DNA of 64,000 nucleotides from Dactylonectria macrodidyma (lineage: Eukaryota > Ascomycota > Sordariomycetes > Hypocreales > Nectriaceae). The notes under the pieces were generated by a model. It saw only the letters and a program-made list of their open reading frames with translations. It ran no database searches and was not told the origin of the DNA. The stretch is taken from contig JAGMUV010000006.1 of NCBI GenBank assembly GCA_020744425.1, positions 2,108,001 through 2,172,000 of the forward strand. The letters are read 5' to 3'. This document shows positions 30,916 through 43,320 of this stretch, one piece after another (position 1 is the first letter of the stretch; each line of letters opens with the position of its first letter). The translations under genes and the position numbers were made by a program.

Positions 30916-33361
30916 CTATGCGAAATCAAAGCCCTCTAGTAGACTTGCTGAGAGGTCATGCCAGTTCCACGTGAATGAAAGCGGGAGATCGGAGAGTTGA
31001 TTAATACTAAATGCCCCTGGTTCAGCACCCTGGGGCGCGGCTGACCCCAACTCAGCAAAGTCTATTGGCAAGTCATAATTCGCAGCAATGGAGGACAGAC
31101 CACGATTGTCGTGGTCGGATACTATGGCGGGAGTTGAACAATGAGTTGTATGCGTGCTTACGGCTGTCGACTCGCCATCGCTGGTTTGTGAAACCGTGTG
31201 GCCACTGAGTGTATCTGTCTTGGCCCATGCCTTCTGTATTGCCATACGTGCGACCCGCGACAGCTCGTGGCAGACAGCTAGTATTGGTCTAAGAAATGAA
31301 TCTTCCTGGGTGGTCACGATCTGAGAGACGAGGTTTATGGCGTCGTTGATCGCTCCGAAACGCGTGTTGACATTGGCATCTCTCGGGTTTTGTAGGATGC
31401 AAATGAAGAGAAGCATTAGTGCCTGTACAGGGAAGTGAATGATTTCCCTTTGTTGTATGTCAGCAACAATCTCGATATATGTATCTGAGCCGGCCATACC
31501 AGAGGAACGCAAGATTTTCTCGAGGAACAAATGCGAGGAGCTTAATTATCTCGTGTGCTGACTCCAGACACCTTTCGGCGTTTGGGAAGTAGGATGAATT
31601 GAGATCAAACTCCCGTTGTCCTGAGTCAACCCCTCTCATTAAACTAAAGTATCGTTGCCAGGCCGCAGCTTGAACTGTAATGACACGACTGTGATATGAG
31701 AGTACGAGGCTGATCACAGTAGGAAGCTGGTGGCTCCATTGATCCATGATTGAGCTGCAGTCCATGCCACGCAGAAATACCTGGCCCCAATTGTCCAGCT
31801 CCTCTCCGAGGGTTTGAATATCCGCACTAAGAGCTTCTATGGACTTTCCAGATGAGGTGGCAGCGAAGAAATTCTGGTAGACCCTGCCTTCGATGACTGC
31901 AAACCTGGCTTCGGCGAGGAGAACATTCAGAATCGCGGAACCATCTCGGTTGACAATCATTCCCAGATTATCCTTCGGAGACTCAGAGGGTAACGGAATG
32001 CTGATATCATTTATATCGTGGGCAAATGGCCGCCCAGTCCGGATGGAAGCTCTCGAGTCGAAAACGAGAGCAATCCAGAAAACCCGGAGCCTTTGTTCGC
32101 GGTCGACGGCAGACAGCGGCAGATGGTCAAAAGCCCTATGCAAACCTGCAGAGTGAGACAATCGGAGAGCCGCTGCCGTGAGAAAGAAGAACGGCTGAGG
32201 ATTCGGAGTGCCGCGGAAGAAGCAAGCCAACGCGAGGAGTGCCTGGACCGAGAGAAGACTGACACTGCGCATGAGCACCGCCAGGACAGCTTCGAGCGAG
32301 TTTTTTGCCCATGCCCATGCCCGATCTGCGAGCTCCTGGTTCCGCGGGTTCTGCTCCGCTCTCTTCCGCTGAGCCATGGCGAGCATCGCGTTGAGGGCCA
32401 CAGATAATGCTGGATCCTCAATGGCCGTTGTCGAGCGTGCGTATTGCTGCCCCAGCAGCCCCATGAGCGTTGGTGGGTGGAAAATGGGCAGAGTGGTGTT
32501 GTAATTCTCCAGGAACTCATTAACAAGAGCCAAGGCATCATTCCAAGGCGGTAGCGGGGTTGAGAGGGTGGTCGGCCATAGGGATTGAAGCAATGGGTGA
32601 GTCCAGCTGGCCCAGCTCGCAGCACCTTTCAGGGGCATCTCGAGGCGCTGCCGCAACGAGGCATCAGCTGTGCGTGATTGGATCCACTCTAGACCGACAG
32701 GTGAAAGAACTGACACACTTGATGATGGGCCTCTCTGCTAATCAGCCTCTTATAAGTGACTCTGTAGCACGGGCCGTGTTAACATACCGAAATACCTTAG
32801 CTCGCCCGTGCTCTCAGCAACCATAGTCTCCCGGCCTTCGCTGTGTTTGATGGGAGCAATTATTGCTGTTGCTGCCGATGAGGATGCTTTTGCTGGATTC
32901 GATTCCTGAACATCACCATATTGCCGTTGGCTTGTTCTTGGACCTGCCTCCAACGAAGATTGCCGTGAGGTAGGTGAGGAGCCGGGCTCGATATTTTGTG
33001 CTGCTTCAAGTTCCCGAACACGAGCTTGAAGTCGTCGGACATTGCTTTCCCGCGTTTCTATTTTAGTAAATTTCGAACGAAAACAAATCGAACCAAAAAA
33101 GGAATCGCCTACCTTTCATTTCGGCGGCCGGCTTGCCTGTCCACGCGATCAGAATAGTGACAGTTGGTGTTGGCAGAGACGCATTGCGAGCATGTTGGAC
33201 GAGCTCCACTGCACTTTGTTCTCCTGCGGCGACATGAATCACAGGCCTAGCCCAGCGTTAGCAGGGCGCCGATGAATGAAAGCAGTAAAAGACGAATGAC
33301 TGACTTTGGCAATGCGACGCGTCCAGCCATTGGGTCTCTGGTGTTTTGAAGTTGAAGCCAT
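30916..33361 (-). CDS. Zn2Cys6 fungal transcription factor
   Basis: Five exons (33361..33305, 33246..33113, 33044..32788, 32730..31500, 31447..30916) encode 736 residues. The zinc cluster is perfect: C21-x2-C24-x6-C31-x6-C38-x2-C41-x6-C48, with the RRRRTK basic loop. A short linker and a predicted coiled coil (VRRLQARVRELEAAQ) follow, the usual dimerisation element. The STGELRYFG-GPSSSVSVLSP segment across intron 3 and the fungal transcription factor middle domain (from about 200, including ALLALACFFRGTPNPQPFFFLTAAALRLSHSAGLHRA) are family-typical. The acidic C-terminus may activate. Exon 3 starts at the AAAG acceptor because the nearer TAG would give a stop. It lies tail-to-tail with the CoA-transferase gene and is the best candidate for the local regulator. 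Confidence 0.88.
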
Positions 33362-36300
33362 ATTCGTCGATTTTCTTGTTGCTAGATAAACAGGAGTTGC
33401 GGGAAGAGTGACGTATGATTGTCCATCCGTTTCATGAGGAAGCCGCGACTTTGAAATTCAAAGCTCCGCGCACCCACACCGGAAGAAGTGCGGGCCGCTA
33501 AACCAATATGGCCATCACATTGCTTCCTACCTCGGCAATTTAACTAATGGGGACATCACCTCAAAAGTGATGCCTATGTACGTGAATTATTGTGAGTGAT
33601 CTTTTTGCGATGTGGAGGCTGGTGTCAGTGGCGATGGGTGGATGCGCTGGCCTCGTCAGCAACAAAGCCGAGTACGAACTTACAATAGGAGACTACCTAC
33701 TGACTAAGGAACGAGATATTGGCTTCACTCACCTTTTGAAAACAATTCCGCAACCCCCCCCCCCATTGGGCTTTCATTCGTTCGCCAATTTCTCAATCTG
33801 ATCTCTCAGTCAGCACGGAAAGATGAAAAAGGGCTGTGTCTTGGCATCAGGCAGTCGAGCCTCACCGTCTCTCAGGTAACACTCTTCGGGGAGATGTTTC
33901 CTATTCGGGGAGGCGAATTTAACATGCAGAATAGTACGATCCGAAAGAGATGAGTTTGCGTCATCGTTAGCAAACTTACAAGTCAGGGAGCGAGTCGAAT
34001 ACCATGAAAGGGGCTGTTTCCTTTCTTACAGTAATTTTAATCATCGAGGAAAGTGGCACAATGGTTGCCACTCGGATTTTGATGGCTGGGAGATTTCAAG
34101 ACAACTTCTCGATGGAAACAAGATCTGAAAGATGGTCTACCAATTACGACACTTGTTCATACAAATACAAGGCCGTCCTTGTGAGTCTAAGCCATTCATG
34201 GGTCAGAGCCCTCAGCCAGTGGATTGCTTGGCTCATTTAATACCAACGAATGAGAGGGAGAGAGACGAGGTGACGGATTTCGATAGTCCTGCGGTGACCT
34301 TGAGAACCATACCCTCGTGTCGGACTCGCATCCCGCGAACTCGTCTTCAGCAGGATATCCTCTGCTGGCCAATCACTCGCAGACACACGAATTCAGAGCT
34401 TCTATTTAGGGGTCGCTGCTCCGCCTCGAAGCCTAGAGACGATCCCATGTGAGTGCCACGGTTCTCTGCAGTGCATGGCCGATGGCGTCCGTCTCCTGTG
34501 TGTCCTCTGCGCCCGACCCACGCCTGTACGACTCGTACTCCGGGAAGTGAGTATAGTGGGAATCGATAGTGCGGTCATTGTTCGAAAGCCTTGCGAGCTG
34601 GGGGATGACACAACGCTGGGGCAGCCTACGGGGGATGGCCTCAAGTCAGCCTCAACCTTCGCTATTGCCGCTATCATATCTTAGTTATCCTTTGCACACC
34701 TGGTCCTCACCGCCAAGCAAACTGCAGCAGTGTCGTCATGCTGAGCATATAAGGTAGAAGGAAAACGCAATATGTCAGCAGGTCAGTAGACTAGCGCCTG
34801 TGGGTTGCCTGGATAGTGGCAGAAGGGTGTTTGTGTTGAAACAACGAGCTATCGAACGAGCAAAAATACGCTAATGCCAAGCGTTGGTCAACCTGGCTCG
34901 GCATAAGCAGGATGAAGCCTGTTTACCTTGGCTTTCCTTTTCTTCCCATGAGGCTCTCGGCTGCACATTATGAGAGCATTACATAAACAGCTCCATGTAT
35001 CCGTCTCGGCTGCGAAGCTGCATGACTATAAACGCAATCTATTCGTACATGCGGGGACGGCGTGGGGAACGGGCTTGTGTAACCACCCGTCGTCAAACGG
35101 GCCCTTTTGCCTCGCAGGCAATCAAAGAAAGAAACTCGAACGGTAGAGTTTTCTTCTCTCTCATTCATAGAGAGCCCATCAATCGTAAAACAGACACCTG
35201 CAAGTGTTGTGTCGATCGGCAAACTGGTCGAGTCTCGGTTGAAGGCGATACGGAAGGCTGCACATTGTTCCCCTAAGCGTCTCACAGCCCCGTCTCCGTC
35301 ACTCTGAACCCTCTTCGCGAAACGCAGCAAATCATTGGATACCGGCCTGAAAGACCCCTGTAGCATGCTCGCTTGGTCTGCCAAACAATGTCCGTCCTGG
35401 CTGCCCACTCTGCGACACTGCCTGAGAGTGCAGGGGAGGACCAGGGATGGGACACACCAGAACAAAGGCCAGAACGAGAACGCCATTACACAGGGCCTCG
35501 TTAGAGATACATGCAGCTCAGTATACGACGGCAGCCTCTCAGCTCGGAGCACTTGTCCCATTCGGCTTTCTAGGCCAGAGCACACGAGACCTCGTCCCAG
35601 GAATAGACGGTACATCATCATACATGGGCCACAGCCGGAGGGACAGTGGTCCGGCTGGCCTTGCCGCAGCAACCATGTCCCGCGAGGATACATGCCACAG
35701 TCCAATCTAAACGCCATACTGTCGAGGTTAACTACATGGATGTCCTTGTTTCTTAAACGCGGTACGGTAACAAGACAAACACGCACCATGTTGGGGCCTG
35801 GGCCTCGACACTAACAGGCTCCGTTCTCTTCGTCTTCCCGCCAACAGACCCCACCGACTCCTCGTTTTGGGTCGTTGTGCTTATGGATTTGCGGTAACAT
35901 GCTGAAGGCCAAGCCGTAGTTTGAAGCCGAGTACTCGAATATTGTAGCGGGGTTGGTCTCCTCGCAGCAACTTACACCAACACCAGATCCAGAGCCGTAG
36001 CTGAACGATATCCCTTGCATTCAGAACAAAGCCTCGAAGGCTTCAACCTGCTCCAAATAGACACCGCGCAAAAGGCTCTCAAGTGCCATCCCGCTAGCCG
36101 TACATCATACGAGACTATTCTCGTCGGACACGGGTAGCTGCAGCGGCGGTGTAACGCCCTCCACCGCCAACCCGCGGCACACGATCTGGTCCATGTTACC
36201 GGTCCTGCCGTGAGAACTGCCACCGCCTGTGCCCACATGTGTCTCTTGCAGGGGAAGAAGAAAAAGAGATAGAGAGAAAAGGAAGCTGGCATCTAGATGG

Positions 36301-36649
36301 CGTTGGCTGGCACGGGTAGGCATGGCGGACGGACTGTGCTTCATGCCGGTTTGGGGCCGTCGCGGCATGCGTGGCGACTGTGGCCGTTTGTCAATTTATC
36401 AGGATACCCCATCTCCACCCCCTCGAGCAAACCCTTCCCTCCCGTCTTGATGTTTTCTCTTATCTCGTGTTGCTTGCTTTCTCTCAGAGCGTCGCCCTGC
36501 TTGCACCCGTCGCCTCGAGTTGCCGGGTTGATATCTGGCTGAGACTCCCCCTTCCGCAACCCAGTCTCTACTACTAAGAGCATGTCCATCGCTTCGCCCC
36601 CTCCCCCTAACCCCAACTTCGTCTCTGCTACTGGCCATATCGTCCAGCC
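33362..36649. other. 3.3-kb intergenic region
   Basis: The left end is the promoter of the Zn2Cys6 gene. The right end (36380-36640) is C/T-rich and looks like the promoter and 5' leader of the gene at 36650. A 273-codon open frame on the minus strand (34968..35789) shows no domain, no favourable codon pattern and no start context, so I do not call it. No RNA gene was seen. Confidence 0.45.
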
Positions 36650-38372
36650 ATGGCTTCTCAGCGAGATGCGATCCCTGCGTGGGAGACAGGCTGCGCCGCC
36701 CACGACTGGGGCTTCATTGCGGCCGACGTCGACGACCCGCCCCATTGCGTCAGTGAGTGTCGGGAGAGGTTTCTGAGGGCTATGTTGCCCAAGGATGAGA
36801 CATTTGGCCAACTGTGTGAGGTGTTTGAGGACAGAGACCGCATGGACAAGGAGATGCCCTTCCGTTCTCTCTACTGCTGCGACTCGCAGCTCTGTGGTGT
36901 GGATAACCTGGGCGAGATCGGCAAAGACCGTATGTGTGACAATCCCGACCGAGGATCGAGAGTGTTGACAAAGTCATAGCCAATGTGAACTGGTTCATCA
37001 ATGTTTGCCAGGAGTGAGATTTTCTGTCTGTTCCTTGCAGCGTATACGGGCTAAACGGGCTTGCAGCATTGGTTATCACTCGATAACAGACCCAGGGCCG
37101 CCAGACTCGACTTACACCTGTAGTCATGATGCGGTATACGGAGGTGGCAGCCTTTGCCAGAGCGAGAGCCCAGAAGTTGTCATTGACAATGCTTCATCAT
37201 CTCCTTCCCCTCCCTCTGTTTCTTCTGAAAGCGTCACCAAGACTCCAATCTGGTCTCTTGGCGATGCCACCTCGAGAGACAATACTATTATCGGGACACC
37301 AGCACCCACGTTCAACCTGGTGCCCAGCTCGATGCCAGATCAGACGTACTCGAGAATCACGGACCCTTCCCTCGGTGCAAGTATGGATCCGTCGGACGCC
37401 GAAGGCGAAGCCCAAGACGAAAGAGGTCTGTCCACGGGTGTCAAGGTCACCATTGGCCTGACCACCATCATCGCCATCGCCATCATCGTCGCCCTTGCCA
37501 TCTGCCTGCTGCGGCGGAGATCTCGCAAGGGAGACATTCGCAGCAAGATCAAGCACCCGAACTCTCCCGCGCCAGCAGGCTCTCCCACTCCGCTGGTGTC
37601 GCCCGTCATCTCCAGCTTCGAGGCCGACGGCATCCAGCTCGCAACGTCTCACACTGGTGTCAATGGCGTTCAGCTCACGCCCCCTGCTCGATTACGCGAG
37701 CGCCGCTTACTGCCCACTGCCTTGGACCAGCGGATTCCTCAGAGAGGAAAGCCGGTAGAACAGCCCGGCTTCCCCATGTCGCCTTTATACTCTCCCACGA
37801 CGGGCAAGCTGACTCCAAGGCACGAGAGGACCCCCAAGATTTGTCATGGAGACAACGTCGTGACGGTTCCGAGAATAGTCATGACAGCTCCGAATGGCGG
37901 GTGGATGGGCCAGGATGATTGTCCAAGCCCTCTTGGAAGTCAATCCTCAACATCATCTACCCACCCCTCTGGGCCGCTGGTTGGATACCGTAACGGTTCT
38001 CCAACACGTCTTCCTCGTTCCCATTTCAACATCTCCGAACTGGTCAGTCCTGGGCCGCCACCAAACCGAGCCCTTCCATCCACACCTCCGAACGGGTCTG
38101 GCAGCCCAAGAAGCACTACTTCACGTCCAAACGACGCTGACGTCACCTCTGTCTTATCACTTCAACATCCAGCACGAATCCATGGGCTCAGCACAGATTC
38201 GAGGGAGTTATGTGACTTGACAGAAGAATATAACCGCGAATCACACAACAGTTGGGGAAGTTGGGGCGGCGGATGCTCAAGTACATCGGTCTCGCCGCTG
38301 AACAAGGACAGAACCACCCGGAGTCCGGTTATGAGGGAGGCGGAGCTAGAGAGACTGGGAGGAAAATATTGA
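36650..38372 (+). CDS. Cys-rich single-span membrane protein of unknown function
   Basis: Model: exons 36650..36929, 36974..37013 and 37067..38372, 541 residues. The first ~130 residues are Cys-rich (HCVSEC, LYCCDSQLCGVDN, FINVCQD, STYTC) and suggest a disulphide-bonded outside domain. A Ser/Thr/Pro stalk follows, then one membrane span at about 232-255 (IGLTTIIAIAIIVALAICLL) with RRRSRKGD on the inside. A long Pro/Ser-rich cytosolic tail makes up the rest. The layout resembles fungal cell-wall sensors, but I do not recognise a named family. The first intron is only 44 bp; it is needed to restore the frame (IGKD-L-IANVNW). No signal peptide is visible at this ATG, so an upstream first exon may be missing. 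Confidence 0.65.
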
Positions 38373-38671
38373 GGGGAGCTGATAGCGATGGGGATAGTCG
38401 GAAGATAGTTTACCGTATATGTACATAGCGCTTGGGGGCCTGTATGTATTGAATTGGTGTTGAAGAAAGGAATCGCGTCTTCTTGGGGGTGAGAAAGGAG
38501 CATCTTAAGGTTACAAGTTAGTACACGACGTGATGAGAACTCTTATCGGGGCACTTCATGTTAATGAGCAGGCTTGCACGATACTATTGTTCTAAAGCAT
38601 CATCCTGCTTCAATCGTGTGCGTCATATCCAGATATCTTCTCACAATTTCCCTCTGTCAGTTGGATACGCG
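38373..38671. other. Tail-to-tail spacer
   Basis: This 299-bp stretch between two converging stop codons should hold both 3' UTRs. Nothing else is seen. Confidence 0.5.
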
Positions 38672-40011
38672 CTAGATCCCATGCTCCTTGAGCGACGTTA
38701 CCAAGTCCCCGATGCTCTTCTCCAGCGTAATCCACTCGAAGCCCAGAAGCTCCTTGGTCGCGGTATTGTCAATCTTGAAGATCTGGTCCTCGGCCGGGAG
38801 CTCGCCACCGGGCACCTCGGGGCCAGGGATGCGGTCGGCAAACTCGGGGAACTTGGAACGCACAATGTCAGCAATCTCCCGATTCGAGAAGCTCCCGGGG
38901 GTCGTGAGCAGCCGCCGACCGCCGGCTGCCGGCTCCTCGAGGGCCCGGACGTGGGCCCGGGCGGCGTCTCTCACGTCGACCCACATCGGCACGGGGGTGC
39001 TCGCGGGGATGCCATCCTTCCAGCCGCCGCTCAACAGCGACACAACGCGCTCGTTGGAGGTGTTGATGCTGTCGAGCGTGGCCAGGTGGTGGACGACGGG
39101 ACCGAGTACGAGGGGCGGGCATATAGTGACGAGGTCAAAAGACGGCTTGTTCGTCTCGACAAAGTCCCAGGCCGCGCGCTCCGCAAGCTTCTTGGAAGCG
39201 CGATAAGCCGTGGCCGGCGACCGGTTGATGTCCTCCAGTCTCACAGGGTTCCAGTCTGCCTCGGTGAAGGTCTTGGCTGGGTTGGTGAAGTGCGCCTCAT
39301 CGATTATGGAAGCAAAGGACGACGTGATGACGACTCGCTTGACTGAGGCTGATTCATGGAGCGCCTTCAGGATGCCCGTGGTTCCGATGACGGCTGGGTC
39401 TATGAGATCTTTCTTGGCATCGGCTAGATTTTGGTGAGCAATGTGTCTCACACGTCATATACCATCTCATACAAGGAAAGAATTTCGCAATTACTCACTA
39501 ATGTTGAAGTGAAACGGACTCGCCGTGTGCAACACGACATCGATCCCAGGCGACTTGGCCACCTCGTCAAAGGCGCCTTCTTGAGCGATATCCGGGATGA
39601 TGAAGACCTCAAGCTCGCCGGCCTTGACCTTGTCGGCGTGCGCACCCCGGATTTTCTGCGCCTTGTCCTCAGAACGCACAGTGGTCACCACCGAGTAATT
39701 CCGCTCGAGGAGCTGCTCGAGAGTGTGGGCTGCAGCAACGAACAGCGGTTAGCGAGAAGAGAGGCTGACAAAACACAGACGACAGCGGCGCTACGTCTGC
39801 ACCAAAAAGTAGATGCCATCTTGTGTCATCGCCGACTTATCACTGGGATCCATCACTGAAAGGATGTCTCTTGCGGGGCACGTCGTGTAGAGAGGGAATT
39901 TTACGTACCGGCGATGAAGCCGGAACCACCTATAGGACGTAGTGAGCGAGCGACTTATCATCATGAAGGTCAATAGACTAGAACCATACCTGTGAGAAGA
40001 ACCTTTGTCAT
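38672..40011 (-). CDS. NAD(P)H-dependent aldehyde/ketone reductase (GRE2-like methylglyoxal reductase, extended SDR)
   Basis: Four exons (40011..39990, 39929..39909, 39729..39499, 39423..38672) encode 341 residues. The first two exons are only 22 and 21 bp, but together they encode the cofactor loop TGGSGFIA. Extended-SDR landmarks follow: SVVTTVRSEDKA after strand 2, VVLHTASPFHFNI, VVITSSFASI, the catalytic Tyr/Lys in AYRASKKLAE, and FDLVTICPPLVLGP. The family includes yeast Gre2 and plant dihydroflavonol reductases. The likely role is NADPH-linked reduction of methylglyoxal or other aldehydes and ketones in stress defence. A CRE site and a TATA box lie directly upstream. The precise substrate is not predictable. 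Confidence 0.87.
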
Positions 40012-40093
40012 GGCTGGAACTAATCAATAGCACAGAGGTACCACAAATAGAATAGGGACAAATCGGGGTTGACGTTTTCATACAATGAGCCGA

Positions 40094-40099
40094 TATATA
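40094..40099 (-). promoter_or_regulatory. TATA box of the GRE2-like gene
   Basis: TATATA (within CTATATAT on the coding strand) lies about 85 bp upstream of the ATG at 40011. Confidence 0.5.
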
Positions 40100-40104
40100 G
40101 GTAT

Positions 40105-40112
40105 TGACGTCA
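40105..40112. promoter_or_regulatory. CRE-type bZIP site upstream of the GRE2-like gene
   Basis: TGACGTCA is a perfect palindromic cAMP-response-element motif, 94-101 bp upstream of the start codon and adjacent to the TATA box. Atf1/Sko1-type bZIP factors acting under the Hog1-type MAP kinase bind this motif in fungi. Confidence 0.55.
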
Positions 40113-40681
40113 ACTTTGAGGGTTTATCGCTACCAATTACTTACCCCACATTCGTCATCTCGGCTTGGGGGTTCGCGAGACGATATGAAACAATGCCATC
40201 TCCACCACAGTATTCACCATTATTAATCAACCCTCATTCAAGCAGCGGGAGTCTGGAAGTCACACCCCATCTGTCAGGCACACAAAACAAAGATATTACA
40301 ATTGAGGTATATACCGAGAGGGATTGTCAATAGATACAAGGGCTTACGCTCGAAACCGCTGCGCCCCAATAGCGACCTTTGACTCGGGCCTTTTGACTTG
40401 GACCGGCCTTTCCATATCGCCAAGAATAATCACCGCTTCGTCAAATCGCTTCCCAACTCTTCAGAGACTTCACTAGGCGTGGGCGGCTTGTAATCGCTCA
40501 GAGAGCCTTGGCATAGGCTTTCCTCGCGAGCGGCGACCAGATATTTCACTTCAAGTCTTCGGTTGAAACACGCCTGTCCCAGTCGGATCGTCCCTGATTT
40601 TCGGCATGCACCATCATGGTGCCAACAGCCTCAAGGGTCTTTCATTCTTAACCCCGTGTGCGATATCCTTCTTCGCCGCCA

Positions 40682-43320
40682 TCAGCTGTCAGCATCAGAC
40701 GCGTCTGCAGCGGTGACAGGAGGTACAGGAGAATCCGGTGGCTGAGGCTGGCCAATACCACCAAGACCAGGGGGTTGCACTGGGGCAGGAATTGGCAGTG
40801 TTAGAGGTCCTTTGGGAATCGTGGTGCGCCCTGGAAGGCTCTCGCCTCGAATCACCTTTTCGACCTCAGTCTTGTCCAGAGTCTCGTACCGAACTAGTGC
40901 CTTAGCTAGCAGATCAAGTTCGTTTCGCTTCTCTGTCAAAAGTGTCCTCACATCCTCATACGACTTCCTCAGCTGCTTTTGAACCTCTCTTTCAATTACG
41001 GCTCTGGTCTCGGAGCTAAGGTTTTCGTATCGTCTGCCATACTCGACAGGCCCCAGAGTGCTGGACATGCCGAAGAGGGTGACCATCATGTAGCTCAAGT
41101 CGGTGGCTCTCTCAAGATCCTACGGGCATATGTTAGTCTTTTTTTTTTTTTGCAACAAAACGAAGGACGAGGGGCATACCGATGAAACTCCAGAGGTCAC
41201 CTTGTCGTCACCGAAGCGCATTTCCTCGGCCATTTTTCCTCCCAGCAGAACGCGGATATTTGACATGTACTCGGCGGCGGTGTAGGAATACTTATCCATC
41301 TGAGGGAGTTGGGCGGTATGACCCAGCGTGGGACCTTTGGGGAGAATTGTGACCTTGTACAGTACGTTTGAGCTCTCCTTGTCAAAGAGCTGAACCAGGG
41401 CGTGGCCGGCCTCGTGATATGCCGTCATTTCCTTTTCCTTCTCAGTGACAATCATCGACTTCCTCTCGGAGCCCATGGTAACTCGGTCAAACGCCCATTC
41501 CATATCCTGCTTTGAAACGAGTTTTGCCTTGGCTCTGCTGGCTCGAAGAGCAGCCACATTGAGCATATTCTCCAACTCGGCACCAGATTGGCCAGGGCAG
41601 CGGGCAGCAATAGCTTCCAGGTCAACATCGGGGCCAACCTTGATCTTCTTGGCGTGGTGCTTCAAAATGGCAATGCGACCACGCACATCGGGCAGGTCGA
41701 CCTCAACATGGCGGTCGAATCGTCCGGGTCGGACCAGAGCCTTGTCTAGCATCTTGGGAAGGTTGGTGGCTCCAATAATGATGATCTTCGTCTCCTGGTC
41801 GAATCCGTCCAGTTCAGTGAGAAGCTGGTTCAGTGTCTGCTTGGCATGAGCTTGATCTCTAGGGTTGCGCTTGCCACCAATTGCATCAAGCTCGTCGATG
41901 AACACGATCGCAGGGGACTTCGCCTTGGCCGCGGCGAAGAGTTCGCGAACTCGCTTAGCTCCAACACCGACAAAGATCTCATCGAACTCACTGCCAGACA
42001 TGTAGAAAAAGGGAACACCAGCTTCACCAGCGACGGCTCGTGCAAGAAGGGTCTTTCCAGTTCCAGGGGGGCCAACCAGAAGAACACCCTTGGGCAGCTT
42101 GGCACCGAGGTCGGTAAACTTTTCAGGGTTCTTGAGAAATTCGACAACTTCCTGAAGCTCCTCCTTGGCCTCATCGCAACCATGAACATCAGCGAAAGTG
42201 GTGGTTTGCTTCTCAGCCTTGACTTCAGAGTCTTGCTTAGCCCCGGGTCCACGACGGAAAGTGCTAAGAGTCTCAATCAGGATTGTGACAGCGGCGAAAC
42301 AAAGATAAGTAACAACGACGAAAGTAGCGAGGAACTTGAACCATCGGAAAACGACAGACCGAGTAGACTCTTGGACAATGACGTGAATGGGTTCACCCTT
42401 ACGACCAAATTCGTTCCCGGCGGCACTAGATCCAGCCACGGCAGCGTTTCCAACAGCCTGTTCGAAAGTCGGCCACTGAGTAGTTCCAAAGGACCCAGCC
42501 GCAGAGGCATTCGCTGCATTGTTCACGCCGGCTCCTAGTGCTGCAAGAGCCTTGCGATAGGCATCGTCGGTTGTTGGGTTGGTCGCGAAGCGGTTGGTCT
42601 GGTATCGTTCAACAACAATAGCAGGCATGTTAGCTCGGAGTAGAAGTTGATAGAAGGCATTCTGGGCGTTGGCATTGCCGGGATTCCTGTTTGCGGACTC
42701 TTCAAGAGAGGCTAACTGATTGCGGGAAATCCCATTCGCCGTGCCAAAACCCCTCTGCTGGGTGTTGATTGCACGGAACGTAGATATACTGCGAGAAGAT
42801 GACAAGATGCCAGAGGCGGATCGCATAAACGTTCGGACAAAATACGGTGATGCGGAGACAGTAGGCTGGAAGAAAGGCCGTCGCAAGACCGGGTTCGAGG
42901 CATGGAGGCCTACTCGGCTGAGGTTCGCAATTGTTGCTTGGGCGGTAGTGGGTACCATGGCATCGGGACCAACAATAGAGTTCATGGCGCGGAGATTGAC
43001 ATGTCGAAGAAACTCGGGCAACTGGGGCTCGGTGGTCTAGGCAAGGCTGTCAGCTTTGTTGGCGCACGCGACGTTACACGAGACTCACTCGTTGAACATT
43101 CTGGATCTTGGTCTCTGTTGCAGAGGCAGGGCTTGCGACTTCCTGGCTGCGGGATCGTATTGAAATAGGGCTCTTCCAGGGGACCATAAATGTATTCGCA
43201 ACGGTGGGCCAGAGCTCCGTTGTCGCGGCCGCCACATTCTGCAATTGAAAGTCAGCCTCTGAACCATGTTCGGCAGGATCCGGTGGGCCGTACCGGCAGC
43301 ACCATGGCGTTGTAAGCCAT
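40682..43320 (-). CDS. YME1: Mitochondrial i-AAA protease Yme1 (FtsH/M41 family)
   Basis: Four exons (43320..43294, 43238..43089, 43036..41180, 41119..40682) encode 823 residues. The N-terminus is Arg/Ser-rich without acidic clusters, as expected for a mitochondrial presequence. A YME1-type helical region ([19 protein letters not shown]) precedes one membrane span at about 295-314. The AAA module has Walker A GPPGTGKT (381-388), Walker B FIDELDA with D440/E441, and the second region of homology [15 protein letters not shown]. The M41 zinc site is HEAGH (600-604). A single span and this order indicate the intermembrane-space-facing i-AAA enzyme, not the two-span m-AAA. It degrades unassembled inner-membrane and IMS proteins. 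The Pro-rich C-terminal tail (~45 residues) is fungal-specific. The start was chosen because two short first exons extend the presequence in phase. Confidence 0.93.

Larger units (their letters stand above)
40012..40681. other. Spacer between the GRE2-like gene and YME1
   Basis: This 670-bp stretch holds the GRE2-like promoter at its left end and the YME1 3' flank at its right end. No gene is seen. Confidence 0.5.

Noticed and set aside
33051..33060. Nearer TAG acceptor for exon 3 of the Zn2Cys6 gene
   Set aside because: Its use shifts the frame and gives an early stop. The AAAG acceptor just downstream keeps the linker and coiled coil in frame.
34968..35789. 273-codon minus-strand open frame
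   Set aside because: There is no domain, membrane pattern or homology that I recognise, and overlapping frames on the plus strand are similar in quality. It looks like chance in GC-balanced intergenic DNA.
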